Source: Trichoplax sp. H2 (Eukaryota; Placozoa; Uniplacotomia; Trichoplacea). From it: DNA of 64,000 bases. Position 1 is the stretch's first letter. Each line of letters opens with the position of its first letter. Both the position numbers and the translations under genes were made by a program. The stretch lies in the NCBI GenBank assembly GCA_003344405.1, contig NOWV01000001.1, forward strand, positions 806,001 through 870,000, read 5' to 3'. This document shows, in pieces, positions 12,320 through 25,462 of this stretch. Under the pieces are notes generated by a model. The model worked only from the letters and a program-made list of their open reading frames with translations, ran no database searches and had not been told where the DNA came from.

Positions 12320-15300
12320 TCAAGCCTTTCCATGGCTTAAGGAGCTGTCACTATCTTTTCTAATCATTTCTTCACGTGTTTCTTCCTGCGTTAAAAAGTT
12401 AAAAAATCATAATGGAATATTCTATTATCAGGCCCACGTTTATTACTTTATTTATCCAAGATATTTAACTATTTATCGATATAATTTAAACTTTTTTATA
12501 CAAATTATTATACGGATTTCATCAATGAATATCGTGTTACATATGCATCAATTCTGCAATCGAATTGCATAGTGAATCCTATAACAGTATTTGATAATGA
12601 TTATATCAACTTACCGTGGACAATGTCTTCGAATTGATATCGTCTAGAATAGCATTACATAAAAGATAAATACAATTTAAATTTCTCATTCATCAAGTAG
12701 TCATAAACCCAAGCAAGATACTTTGTAGCTTCAGAAATAATGATGAAATGATTATCAAGTATGAAGATTTTTGGTCTATACAGCACCTTAATGTTTTTAA
12801 TATAGATTATGATGCTATCAGCACTTTAACAATTACCTGATGAAAAATAATCACTAGGAGCTACTTTTGCTCGGCTACGAGAACCTAGGTTCTTCTGTTT
12901 ATTTCGCTTCATAGTCTAATTTTGAGAAAGTCGTACATAAAAATAAGATAACTATTATAATTAATTAGTTTATCCAAAGTTAATAAAAATTTTGTTTAGT
13001 AATTAAATTTATTAGACAGCCTTAATACAGAAAATGTGTACATATTGATGCTGTTAAAATAATTTTGAATTAAAACCTTCAACGGTGATCCTGAGCTGCT
13101 GGACTCATAACTAAATTTATTCGATTGGCGTGCTAATTTCGATTTAATCTGTAAAGAGTTCAATTATAGTTTTATAGAGCGTATTTTTTAAGCTATTAAA
13201 TTGATAAGAAGTAATGTTAACCTCTGAATTGAAGCAGCAGTGAAAGAGGAAAAAGAAAAATCCCTGTGAAATAACAAGAAAATACCGCGTTAGTTCAAAA
13301 TAGGAATAATTTACTCTTACATGTACGTTTCTTATCTACATTAGATACTAGCTAATGTATAAGTACAAAACTTAGCTACTTTACCTGCAAGCCGTTAAAG
13401 ATCACAAAGATGTAACTAAAGACAATAGTATTACTATCCACTGATAACAGACCAAATAGCCAAGTCAGACCCAATAAAGGTAAAAGAACAGTAACTGCTC
13501 TGAGGCTAGATCTACGAATACGAAAGATATTGCTTAGTTATGATAAAAACTTTATGTTGTGGACTTTTATTTAAATTGTCTAGATACATAAACGAAGACT
13601 AGTAATGAATGAAGCCTTACTTGAAGCTTTTCCAGTGGCCTTGGTTCTTTTGAACAATTTGAAACTTAGCCTTACCAACAACAATTCTCACCACAGTAGC
13701 CAATATCAATGTATTTATCTTTAGAAGGTAAGTAAGTAAAAATCAGATTCTAAAAGCACACGCTATTGCAGAAAGAATAACTCTGAAATTGCTATCATAA
13801 TAATATGTTTTCATTAAAGCGACATAATTCAAGTAGAATATAGCAGACTTACTGAAATTATGACTATAGCTGGGGCAACAAATGCCCAAATCAATCCGTT
13901 TTTGACGGATAACCAACACCTAGACAAGAGAAGAATATAGACATTATTACTATGAAAATAACTAAACCATTCATTTCATAAATAACATTAATTTAAATGA
14001 GGCGCATGTCGAATTGTACTTTATCTATATTCTGTAGTATCGCAATATCATTTAACTTACACGCTATTTGTTCCGTAATCTTGATGTCTAACAGCAACAG
14101 ATATAATGGTAATGATAAGTGGAATACCTATTAGAGGATAATACAAGCATCTATTTTAATAAATGACTTAGTTAGTACTTCTATATACTCTTCTAAGATT
14201 AAAAATGCTAAATTTTGTTACTGATTTTTAATCACAAGGGTATTTGTTTTAAAGAATAAAATATCATCAAGATCTCTCTGCATGTTCGTATATAAATTTA
14301 TATGCTCACCCCATCCAAGAGAGTAATATATAATTGTTTTAGATTTGGTCTCAAATACTGTTACTATTTGGAAGTAAAGATGTATGCCTTCAACTAACAT
14401 CCATGAAAAGATCGCAAGAAAGAAAAAGTGTTGATAGATAGCTAAAAATTTGCATGGCACCTATAGAGAGAATTCATTCATGATTATTATAACAAGATTC
14501 GGCTACCCTACTAACTCTTCACGAAATATGATACGACATAGCAAAAGATATTTTATTACACTAAGGGTTATTTTTCATCCTATTACGAATTAATTTAAAT
14601 AATTACCGGCCAAAGCTTTACAGCATCACCCAACAGCAAGCCAATTTGTGCCAAAAGTAATGAGATCCCTAAATTCATATGAATTTGATATCGATCGCTA
14701 GTCAATCTATTACAGCCGATATCAGTAATGGAATAGAAAAAGCAATGCATTAGCGCAAAATAAGATGCAGCTATAATGGTTTTATCCCAGGATAACAAAA
14801 ATGTATACAAATTTTTTTTGAAGTAAAATATAACGAATTACGAATATTTAAAAATTTAATTTAATATTACACTTTATTTTATAGCAACAATACAAAAGTA
14901 AAGTAGCCTTCATTGTAATAAATAGATAACTAAATTATCTTATAAATGATCATGCAAGAAATTCTTACAACAATCGCTTGCAAAATATTATACATACCTA
15001 AGCATAAGAAACACTACAATAGATGCCAACGTTCCAAAGATAGATAGTGAACAAACTACGTACGTTATAATGGTTAGAATTCTTGCGTGATCTTGAGAAA
15101 TCTATTTTTTAAACCATGTTTAAAATATTTTTCAGCAATCGCTTAATTTCTCGGACGTAATTATTCAAAATAAATTATAGCCTAAGCCAAATCACTTCTG
15201 ATCAAAACACTAACCGGTGTATCAGTAACTCTCATCAAGATCGCAAAATGAGTAAGATGGACACATTTGCATTGCGTATGCGTTGAATTCGTAGTAATAA

Positions 15301-18300
15301 TCTCACAACCTTCGTTCGACCAGGAACTGTGATAAAACAATTAGAAAACATGAAAAATATGTACTGAAATGATTGTGCTTTACAAATACAGCATGTTGTC
15401 CACTACCTTGTGGTAAAGTTCCAAAATGCACATGTTGGTTTATAACTAGCTGATAAATTCGTCTGAAATAGAACAAATAACAGGGTACTCTTAGTTTGAT
15501 CATCTTCAAATATATAATTTCAGTGCTTTTCAACAAATTAAGTATGGATGATAAGGTCTAGTGCGTTTCGTATGCATCGAAGATTCACTGTTTCAGTAAA
15601 TAGATAGACCTTATCTGTAGCGAATTTCTGTTGTTTTACCTGAGTATGGGTTAGCATAAAAGTAAATGGTTTGTCGGAAGTAAGGTATGGCGCAGGGGTC
15701 ATAGAGCACGATATAAGATATGAGTTCACAATTTCAACTCTACTGTTTGTCCTAAAAAAGTAGATCATAATTAAATGATAAAAAATTTTTAATTTTTTAA
15801 TCAACTTCAATGGTACACCCATAAAACTATTTTTGCCATTATTTTTAATCTTACAAAACTTTATTAGAATAATTTACCTATTAGTTGCTGAACCATTTGA
15901 ATTGGGTAAGTATTGTAAAGTAGGATAAATTCCTCCAATGACGGTTACGCTACCTAAATGTTGAATCATAATATTTTAGTTTACGCGCATACGTTGCTTA
16001 TGGTCATAATAGCGTCAACAATAATTTTACTAGATTTACGAATCTAATAACTTCATTCATTGGAATGTGATTTTCAAGATAGATATATTCATGATCTAAA
16101 CAGAAACCTTTGGCTTGATCTGCTGCAGTTGGAGGGAGCACAAAGTAATTGTCATTGCGCTGCTCTGCCGATAATCTGAATCCGCCCCCTTGATGTAATG
16201 CGGTAGCATTACTCTTCTGGATTTTAACTCGGATCTCTGACGAATTATAAACGAACGACTGGCCATTTTGTAAATTCTTACCCACTTCTTGAGAAATATC
16301 ATCAGTAAGTTTTAGCATTACACTGGTAGCTGCAAATCTCTAAACAAATTGCATTTGAAGTAAATTAACAATTTATGAGTGTTTGCTTTTTAAGTTTAAC
16401 TAAAAACTGTCACGTTTCATATTTGAATTCCTACTATAGTTTAAGATCATCCGTCAACAATGTCAAGAGTCGTAATGAAATCAAATACTTATCAACATTT
16501 CATCTTGCGATATATTAAAAGATAATGCTCATACCTTGCTTGCATTATGCCAGGCAGAAACCGTGTTTGCAGATGTCATAGAGCCTAATACTTTATAAAA
16601 TCCCTATACAGAAGAAATTTAATTTGCGGATCGATATTACAATAAATTCATTACGAGTTCGGTTTTGATTACTATATCGTCATTTCCTTAATAGTAGGCC
16701 TTCTAAACAAGCTATTTAGTCAATCTTACATTGAAAAATTTCACTTTCTTTTCGAGTGTAACATGAGTAACGTTGACATTCCTTTGCATTCGTATCAATG
16801 CATCTTTAGAAGCTACAAGATCACCGCCATTGACAAGGCTACCGTTGAAAGCAGTGTTTAACCTGGATAAAACATTGGTAGCAGCGCTAACATTGTGCAA
16901 TGTCGCAGTCGATTGAATCTAAATTGTTGATATGATATTATCATTAATAATTGCTTAATATATTGCCATGTAATCTGAGACAACATCGAATTTAAAGATA
17001 AACAGTGGCAATGCAGAAATCTACTTAGAGCTAACAAAAATTAACTTACACTCGGGTAAAGAGATTGAAAATTTTGTGATAACTCGTCCTTTTGGATTTC
17101 AGTGACCGTAGGTTCGACAGTAGCTATATGATTGTCGAATGCAACGTGAGTAAAACAGGTTAATTTTTTAATCAAAATTCAACTTAGATTTATGATTTAT
17201 GGCAAGCCAAATTGTTAACCTACCAATATTTCCATTTGTAGTGGCAATAGTTATTGCTGGTGAAGTTGTTACTAATGAATTAATAATTTAGAACGATAAA
17301 TTTCAGTAACAAATTCAGGAAGTAATCATCATTCTTCAGTTTGATGATTTAAAATAAACTACGTGCTTTAAAAAATTTTCATGCCCTACCCTTTGCATTT
17401 ATCGTTACTTTAGCAGTAGATGATGTCGTCTGTACTTTTACTGTTGTCCTTTCTGTAGTTGGTGCTTCGGTAGTTGATTTCGTTGTCGCTATAATTTAGA
17501 ATGAAATGTCATCGACAATCTCCAACTTAGAATGGTAAAATACATTTAAAATCCATAACTAATAATAAGGATTTCCGTTCTATTTACTGGCTTACCTTTT
17601 GGCGTAGTTATAGTTGTCATTGGTAGTGTAGTTGCAGTTGTTGGAGCATTTGTTGTAGCTGCAATTCATCGTGAAATATTATTAATAAATTTTAAATTGA
17701 AACCGTACAATACAGTTGTAATCTTTAACTAATAGCAAATCTTTCCGTTCTATTTATTCACTTACTTTGCGCCGTAGTTTTGGTTGTGGTGGGCAATTCA
17801 GTTGCAGTTGTTGGTGTATTTGTTGCACTTGTTGGTGTACTTACGCTTGTTGATGGTTTTTGTGTGGTGGAAGGGACAGTCTTAGTGGTTGCCATTTTTT
17901 GTGTAGTTAACACCACTACTTTTTCCGTAGTAGGGTGGGGTGGCAATGTTGTAGTTTCTCTCGCAGTCGCTATAAAAAAGTTTGATGGTGTGCAATATTT
18001 AAAACATTGTCGATCAAGTTGATATCATATACAACAAGTGAGCAATTTAGCATCAATTATACCTCTTGTAGGACCTTGAGTAGTACTTGTAGTTTTGATT
18101 GCCAATGTCTGAACTTGGCGAGTTGCAGTGGTAGCTAATAATATAGTCAAAATCAGCATTAACGCTATGTATATAGATTATGGTTAGTAAATATCGCCTG
18201 CTTTCTTCTACGCTAGCTAGTATAGTAATCGTGGCGGCTTAAGTCGAAGACATAAAGTACAGTATATGATATTCTTACATTTATTTGACTCTGTTGTAGA

Positions 18301-20456
18301 TCGAGTAGGAACTGTTTTGGGTTGCTGCGTTGTAATTATTGTTGCCTGATGTGTTCCACGAGTCGAAACAGCTGTATTAGATCGGGTAGCTTCAGTAGAA
18401 GGGATTGGAGTCGAATTTGTATTTGGGCTACGAGTTCTTGTGGGAATATTGGCTTGTGTTGTCGGGATCAAATTGGTTGTAACAGTATGATTAGGAGGTT
18501 TTGTAGTTGGTAAATGCATGATATCTGTAGGATTGGACGACGTTTTTGCAATCGAACTTGTACCAGTATCTGAAGTAGACTGTATCGTTTTTGTAGCAAA
18601 TTTTGACGGTGTTGTTGGCGTATTTGTCGTAGGTTGTTTAGCATCTGTTTTAACATTTGTTGCAGTAGCAGAATTTGTAGCTTGAGTCTGCGTTGATTGA
18701 GAATTCATTGTAGTTGCCATGGTGTTTGTATTAACATTTGTTGCTGTAGCAGAATTTGTAGCTTGTGTCTGCGTTGATTGAGAATTCGTTGTAGTTTGCA
18801 TGGTATTAGCATTTGTTGTTGAAGCAGAATTTGTAGCTCGTGTCTGCGTTGAATGAGAATTTGTTGTAGTTTGCATGGTATGAGCAATCATTACTGTTGC
18901 AGAATTTGTAGTTTTTGTCTGCGTTGATTGAGAATTCGTTGTAGTTTGCATGGTATTAGCAATCGTTACTAAAGCGGAATTTGTAGCTTGTGTCTGTGTT
19001 GATTGAGAATTTGTTGTAGGTTGCATAGTAACTTTATTAGTATTGGATGATGTAGCTGTATTTGAATTTGCTGTGTTTTGTGTTTGCGTTGGTTGAGAAT
19101 TCGTCGTAGATTGTACAGTAACTGTCTTAGTGTCAGCTGTTGCTTCAGTTGATAAACTTGCACTTTGTGTCTGTGCTGATTGGGAACTTGTTGCAGGTTG
19201 TATCGTATCCGTAGTGGAACTTACTCCATCATCTGTAGAATGTTCTGTAGTAGCTTGAATAATGAATAAAAATTAGATTAACAAATAAAATGTTACTGAT
19301 TGATTCCTTTCTTCTTACTGTAAAATCCTAATACATTTTCAACCTGATCGATTATAAACTGATACGATGTATACTTAGCCATGAGCTAGCCCTTCTAATA
19401 GCCCATAACTTAGCTTACAATGGAAGAATTAGTTCAAAATTAATCAATACGTAATATCAAAGTTTAAGCTGAGTGAAGTAACCAGGTCGATGTACAAACT
19501 AAATAGGGCATATGTATACTCTATGACTCTCCAATATCAAGAAAGAATGAGTAGATCAGATTCTGTAAGCACAAAATAAATCTGTCATTTTGCCTAAAAT
19601 AATTCATTCATGAGTAAAGATAAATTACTGAAGCTACAGTTATCGTTGAGTAAGCTCCACAAACTGAGATTATGTTGATAAAATAACTTTCGCACTTTTA
19701 ATCAATCTCATCTATATTTGCTTAGATCAACTAATAACTTCATTTTAGCGCAAATACCTTGTACGGAAGGACTTGGGCTTACAGTAGCATTGCCCGTACC
19801 TTTCAGGAACTCTAGATAGGATAACGATAAGAGTTAAAATTGAAAGGGACAAATTATTCCGAAATGGCAACAACATCATTCAAGTTTAATATCTTATTGT
19901 ACATACCTAACAATACATCCTTCTTAACCTGGCATATTCGAAGGTGATCTTCAGCACAATCTCGATGATACCAAAGCCATTGACCAGGTCGGTATATATC
20001 AGAAATAATCACGCATTGCTGTTCTGTCTGCGTTGGATCACCAACTCCCCAGTTGTTAAAACTGTTACTGGACGAATTATCAACTATCCACTTAAATTTC
20101 TCCAGTTTTGGATAGCTATAATAATTACGTAACCCGATCCAATATTCATGTATAGTATTTAAAGTTGGCACAATTGTTAGTGTCTTTCCTAATGTATCCA
20201 ATTTGGCCAATATTCCACCAAAGTTTTTACACGCCGCAAGCGCTTTAAAAAAATTTAATTTTGAGTCTTTGAAACCTTTATAGCAAAGGCCATCCATTTC
20301 GACCCAATCCGCTGGGCATACTTCCTCTAAAAGGGATGAAAAGAAAAAGATTTAAAATTTAGTAAAATGCCAACGCTAAATGCTAATTGTAACTAACGAT
20401 TACATACCGATACCAGCGGTGGCCGATGAATTATGGAAAAAGCACAAATAGTGGAA
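12320..20456 (-). CDS. Adhesion GPCR A: C-type lectin, mucin-like stalk, GAIN/GPS, 7TM (start exon not found)
   Basis: Cell-surface receptor of about 1,308 codons as modelled. Exons: 20408-20456, 19907-20326 (C-type lectin, WIGL, six or more Cys), 19758-19811, 18279-19253, 18063-18134, 17766-17969, 17596-17658, 17390-17488, 17224-17271 (Thr/Ser/Pro-rich stalk), 17050-17123, 16730-16918, 16535-16603, 16031-16339, 15878-15953, 15640-15751 (GAIN), 15407-15462 plus 15215-15326 ([23 protein letters not shown], cleavage expected at HL/T), 14998-15101 (TM1), 14607-14697 (TM2), 14310-14460 (TM3, FSWMLVEG), 14061-14127, 13853-13919, 13621-13718, 13385-13532 ([14 protein letters not shown]6), 13222-13263 ([16 protein letters not shown]7 end), 12837-12915, 12615-12643, 12320-12385 (tail). 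All phases agree except 16031/15953, which misses one base under GT-AG rules. Lectin calcium triplet is DPT, not EPN, so sugar binding may be lost. The first exon with the ATG and signal peptide was not located. Confidence 0.9.
18650..19200 (-). repeat. Coding tandem repeat of about 25 residues in the stalk of GPCR A
   Basis: Inside the 975-base exon 18279-19253, a unit of about 75 bases is repeated at least six times with drift. Its consensus protein core is [15 protein letters not shown] followed by a variable Val/Thr/Ile/Asn stretch and ANTMQ. It is rich in Ser, Thr, Gln and Asn, has no Cys, and offers dense O-glycosylation sites plus NxS/T sequons. This is the organisation of a mucin domain and is expected to vary in copy number between alleles. 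Confidence 0.88.
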
Positions 20457-23400
20457 CTGGAATAAAATAGAGCAAGAATAACTCCTCAATTGAGTAATAA
20501 ATTATATACTACTAAGGCAACTTTGTGATATTATACAATTAAAAATTGTAGTGGTTAATCACTGTTTATCACGATGAAAAAAAGTGGATTTTGAACGTAT
20601 CGTGATATCTATAATCTATTTATCATCAGGGAATAGAATAATGACATCGATAGAAAACCACAATACAAATATCTCATAAATTTTTTTATTCTCGTATTGT
20701 ACACTATTATATTAATATTCTCGCACTTATTTAATATATTAATAATTGTCTTCTTGATTAAGCTTATTAGCTATTTGTATTAGTAGGAAAATGCTCTTCA
20801 TTAAAGTACAGTACGTATACACCAATAATGGTATATTTCTAAAAATTCGGTGGCTATGCGACAAGAGTTCTGAACGAGGTTCAGTATGACATTTTAATTT
20901 CTTGCCTATAGCAACCGTATTTAACTTCAAAGGCGCGATATCAATTCTAATACTGTAGCTATATCGTTACTCATTTTTCAATTTCAATACTACAAATTTA
21001 TGTCTTTGGCTGTCAGGTCTACTGAGTGAGTGAGAAGTTTGGCAAATATTTGATTTCGCTGAGGCAACAATTACAAGCCATACCAAACTATGCATATTAA
21101 TGCTTTGACTCATAAAAAAAACAATTGAAAATTCATCCAATTTACATAAATTTTTCGTGCGTAGACGATAGGATGAATTACTCAAATGACGCTATCAATC
21201 GAAGTGCTGTAATTTTGCTTCCGGAAAGAGTGATTTCAGTTAAATACTACTATTACCTTTATAAATAATGATGTCAATCGAATATTACTCATGAAATTTT
21301 ATCTTTGTAAACGTTTAATTCCTCTAGCACAAAAGTCATAACTAATGATATAATAAAGTGTGTTGAGAGCCTGACAATGAAGAAAAATGATTAAGAACCT
21401 ATTTTATATTTTTTAATATTATCTATTCTTCGATACGATTAGTAGGATATATTTCGTAAAAGTACATAGTTACTTAAACGACGAGATCAATAACTTACTG
21501 AAGTATACTACTACAAATGTCAAAGCTACAGTGACAATTCATAAAACTAATTAATTTCTCACTTGGGGTGCTAAAATAATGATTCATGAACTAATACTTG
21601 GCTAGCAGGAACAATGCATCATTATAGAAAACATTATAGCCAAATTACGGTACACAGTAACAATTACTAAATTTGCAATATCTAGATTACATAAAACCTA
21701 AATTTTAAAAATCCTATGTTCAAAATAAAATCTATTTATGCTAGATTAGCGTTAGTCTATATCATCAACATATTATTAACTCTATAAACTATTATGTAAA
21801 AACAAAACGCTTTAGAATGCAGAGACTAATATCCTTGGACAGTAATTAGAAATAGTGTAGTGATAGCTTTAACGTTATATTTTGGAATAAAAACTGTTTA
21901 TCATTCCTTTCTGGCATTGATTAAATTATCGTAATACGATATCGAAAAAGTAACTTCAGTCTTTTTAGTATAATTCTCATCGCAACAATGAAAAAAGTGA
22001 ATCAACCGATAGAACATGATGTCCATTTCTATTCGTTCAAAATTTAAAAATTATCTAATCTGTCTTTCTAATTGAATTATAGTGATTGAAAATGTATATG
22101 GTTCTAATGAGTAGATAACCAACTTTACTGCTATCTCTACAATAGCAGGTAGCGATTTAAATTAAACGTTGTCATAGATTTAAAGTCGTAATTTTTATAA
22201 AAACTTAGCTATTTACTATAATCGATCTAATTACGCGGTAGCAGAGAAAGTCTTGTTCAGCTTGAATCACGGTAGCCTTTAATACCCCAGTAATTCTAAA
22301 TTTTCAATTACTGAGTACCGAAGATTAATGAAAAAGCACCCTATTTGAACTAGTATTTTAATTAATCAGCTAAAGTAGTAGCCAATGTATTGTGCAACTT
22401 GTTGCATATCGGCGCTAATTTATTACGATTGATTCCAGAACAAACTGTTCCTATAGAGTACATTTAATAGTAAAATTTTAGCCTATTAATTGGAGATAAC
22501 ATTCGCACAGTTAATAATTACAGTATTGTATTCGTAATCTTGATTTATATTTCAATCTTCACTAATTCTACAAGTGTTTCAAGTAGATTAATTTAACAGT
22601 AGGATATCGTCTACTGCGATTCAAGAGTAGAAGAGTTATAATAATAAGCTAACAATAATCACAGTCATTGTCATGAAGTGCCATACATTAGCGGGCATTA
22701 AAAAAATAATGCTCGATAACTAGAAGTTGGTTACCATTATACTAATCAAGTGAAATACGGTTAAAAAATAAAAATAAGAGTAAAAATGAAGCTATACTGT
22801 AGCTAAATAAATTCATGTGTGATCAATACCGATTTAAAACTATCTCTTACCAGTACGATTAAAAATAGAGACTTCATCTTGCCAACTCCATTTTTAACGA
22901 TGATTACAAGAAAGAACGACGTGACTTATCGACCACTGATCGTAAAATTAAGTACACTGGCAATTTTTTCAACTACAGAATAGTAATAAGTAGTGTAAAC
23001 AGCCAAGCACAGAATTGTTGAAGGTTTTAACATTGTAATCATTCGGAGATAATTTATGTTCTATCTTGCTATTGGTTCAATGATACCGCTATTTAATGAA
23101 AGATGTGAATGATTTTATTATTTTGCATTCGATTGATCGCCATTAGATCAAAAGAATAATAAACTCAAAGACCTTTTGTTTAATGATAATTTAATGTAGT
23201 TACATAAGAATAATGGTTTAGATAATTGATTCCACCCAACTCGGTCACAAACAACTTGACCTAGAGAAATATGTATAACCCCATTAAATTCTAGTATGTG
23301 GTATGTGGTATTCCAATTCTCCAAGAATTACTCTCAGGGATACGCATTAATTAATTATAATGATAATCAGAGTTAACATGATGTTGCAATCAGCTCTATA

Positions 23401-25462
23401 GCAATCATTAATTTGTATAATAGCTGTTTAATATTTGTGCAACATTTAGTTATATTTTTCTTTTATTTCCAATGTAGTTTCGGCGTCATTTATTTTTCAC
23501 TTTATTTCGTTTTAAATTGAAATTTTCTAATGAAAAGACACTGAAACCCTATAACTATTAAATTTAAGATATAAAAGTTAGCAGCGATTTAACTACCGCA
23601 ACTCACAAATAAATCAAAAGTGGCACGTCTTCTTTAGGGCTTACATATTGTATTTGCATATTGTATTTTTAATGACCACTAGCAAAACTCTAAATACAGA
23701 AAATTGCTATCGCAAATAGTGTACAGTCAGGCCTCGTTAAGATCAAAAATTAATAATCAAATCCCGAATAGTTCACATACCTAATGGAATAGATAATAAA
23801 ATGATTGAAATAGAAAACATCTTGTAAAAAAAAATGAAGTAAAATAATGCATAAAAGATATTTCGTACAGAAATACGGACAATAGCGTAAGTACTTGTAA
23901 TTCAATTCTCAAGTTGTTGAGTAATAAACAATTATAAAATTACGCTTTTATGATTTTTAATACTTCCCTGACGTGATAGTGTCTTGTACTCAGAATGCTA
24001 TTACTTATCAGTTTTGTTTACGAGGGATGTATAGTATTCGCTTATTTATGCGCCTAACAGTCGTAATCGTTGTATGAAATACAATAGCCTATGCTATTCA
24101 TGGATAGATTAAAAAAAGTAGCCTAAAGAAATTATTATTAAATGAATCCTTGTCACTCACAGCAGGAAGTATGTATATCTGTAGATAAAACCTAGGCCAT
24201 TCTTAACGACAGTGACAAGAGATACAGAATTGTTCCTGAGATTATGAAGAGTCAAGATTTACGTCATCATAACGTCAAAGTATTCAGCAGATGATTGTAT
24301 CTACGGCAATAATGGCTTTTAATCATAAAATACTAAGTGCCAAGAAGTACCTTCTATAGAATGTGAACAATCCCTGAATGTGTATAGTCCTCTAAGAAAG
24401 ATTTGAACGCAGGAATTTACCACTGTCGCTATATTATCATCTTTTACCCGATTGAATTGTTTGAATGAGCCTGAATTCTGTTTCATGCTACACCTCATGT
24501 CAGTATTACGATGTACGCTTTTCCTTTAACTTTTATCATTTCATGTATGGACAATTTAAAAATTTTACTGCATCAATCATTCTAACTGGATTACTGCAGT
24601 AGTATTAAGTACCGTGTCAGCTAACCATACTAACATACAAACCCTGTATTGATCCCATAATTGTAGAGTATATTACTTAATCACTCCACGGTACTTACGC
24701 AGCATTCTAAATACATACAGTATCCTAGCTAACTTGATTCAATGTAACAGTTGCCATGATAAATAAATAAAGCACGTGCAATGGCAGATCCCAGAAGGTA
24801 TGTAAATCATATAACGCAAATTGAACAATGAAAGCAGATAGCGTTTCAATTGTCAACATCCGAACAAAAGTTTAAAGTGAAAACACATTTACTCTGATAC
24901 TAACGATGACAGAGTACTGTCATGTATACTATATTGTATATAATAGTGTAGTCACTTACATAAAATGATTTGAAATAATTCGGGAAAAAATTCTTATAAT
25001 CATATAAAACTAGAGCATTTCAGCGAAGGGTAGATAATCTTCAATTTCTAATCAAATAACAATATAAATAATAATGCATATAAAATATAGGACATTAAAA
25101 AAATATTCATATGAGAAGATCATTAGAAAAGATCTGCAAATGGATATTAAACTAAAGTATTTAGTCATATGATTATCATATGCCATGATCGGTTAAAATT
25201 TACCTGAATCTTAATTGCCATTTCGGCTATACAAGAAGTATCGAACCAATAGTATGGCTTATATGCAAGTCTATAATCAATCTATCGACACCATTTGAAT
25301 GTCGTCACATTTGAACTTAATCCGTATAGCTAATCAAAATTAATACTGCTCTTCATCCTTTAACTGTTTTTACCAAATACTACTGCTGGCAAATATAGTC
25401 TGATCATTAATGGGCTTTATCAAGTGTCCCCTAAATTTCAATGTCAGATCAAATCAACATAT
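20457..25462. other. Intergenic region between GPCR A and POFUT1
   Basis: About 5 kb without a supportable gene. The missing first exon of GPCR A should lie in its left part. A signal-like frame with MHSLVWLVIVASAK at about 21100 on the minus strand ends at a GT in phase 1, which does not fit the phase-0 acceptor of the next exon, so I do not assign it. The rest is AT-rich with frequent stops. No RNA gene or repeat family stood out. Confidence 0.55.

Larger units (their letters stand above)
11130..12578. repeat. Segment present twice around an assembly gap
   Basis: Copy 1 is 11130-11772 (643 bases) and copy 2 is 11793-12578 (786 bases). Both start with CGTTTGGTGCACTG and end with GCATAGTGAATC, and are almost identical along their shared length. 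Copy 2 has an extra block of about 130 bases (from about 12079), a second AGTTAAAAA-type duplication near 12400 and scattered single-base changes. Each copy contains the terminal coding exon of adhesion GPCR A. Exactly 20 N separate the copies. The pattern is what two alleles of one locus look like when an assembler places them side by side, but a true tandem duplication cannot be excluded. Confidence 0.9.

Noticed and set aside
17780-18513. Plus-strand Val- and Cys-rich open frames
   Set aside because: They are exact antisense shadows of the Thr-rich stalk exons of GPCR A, where ACA/ACC codons reverse to stop-free Val/Gly/Cys codons.
20967-21185. Signal-peptide-like MHSLVWLVIVASAK as first exon of GPCR A
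   Set aside because: The only good donor after it leaves phase 1, while the exon at 20408-20456 must be entered in phase 0.
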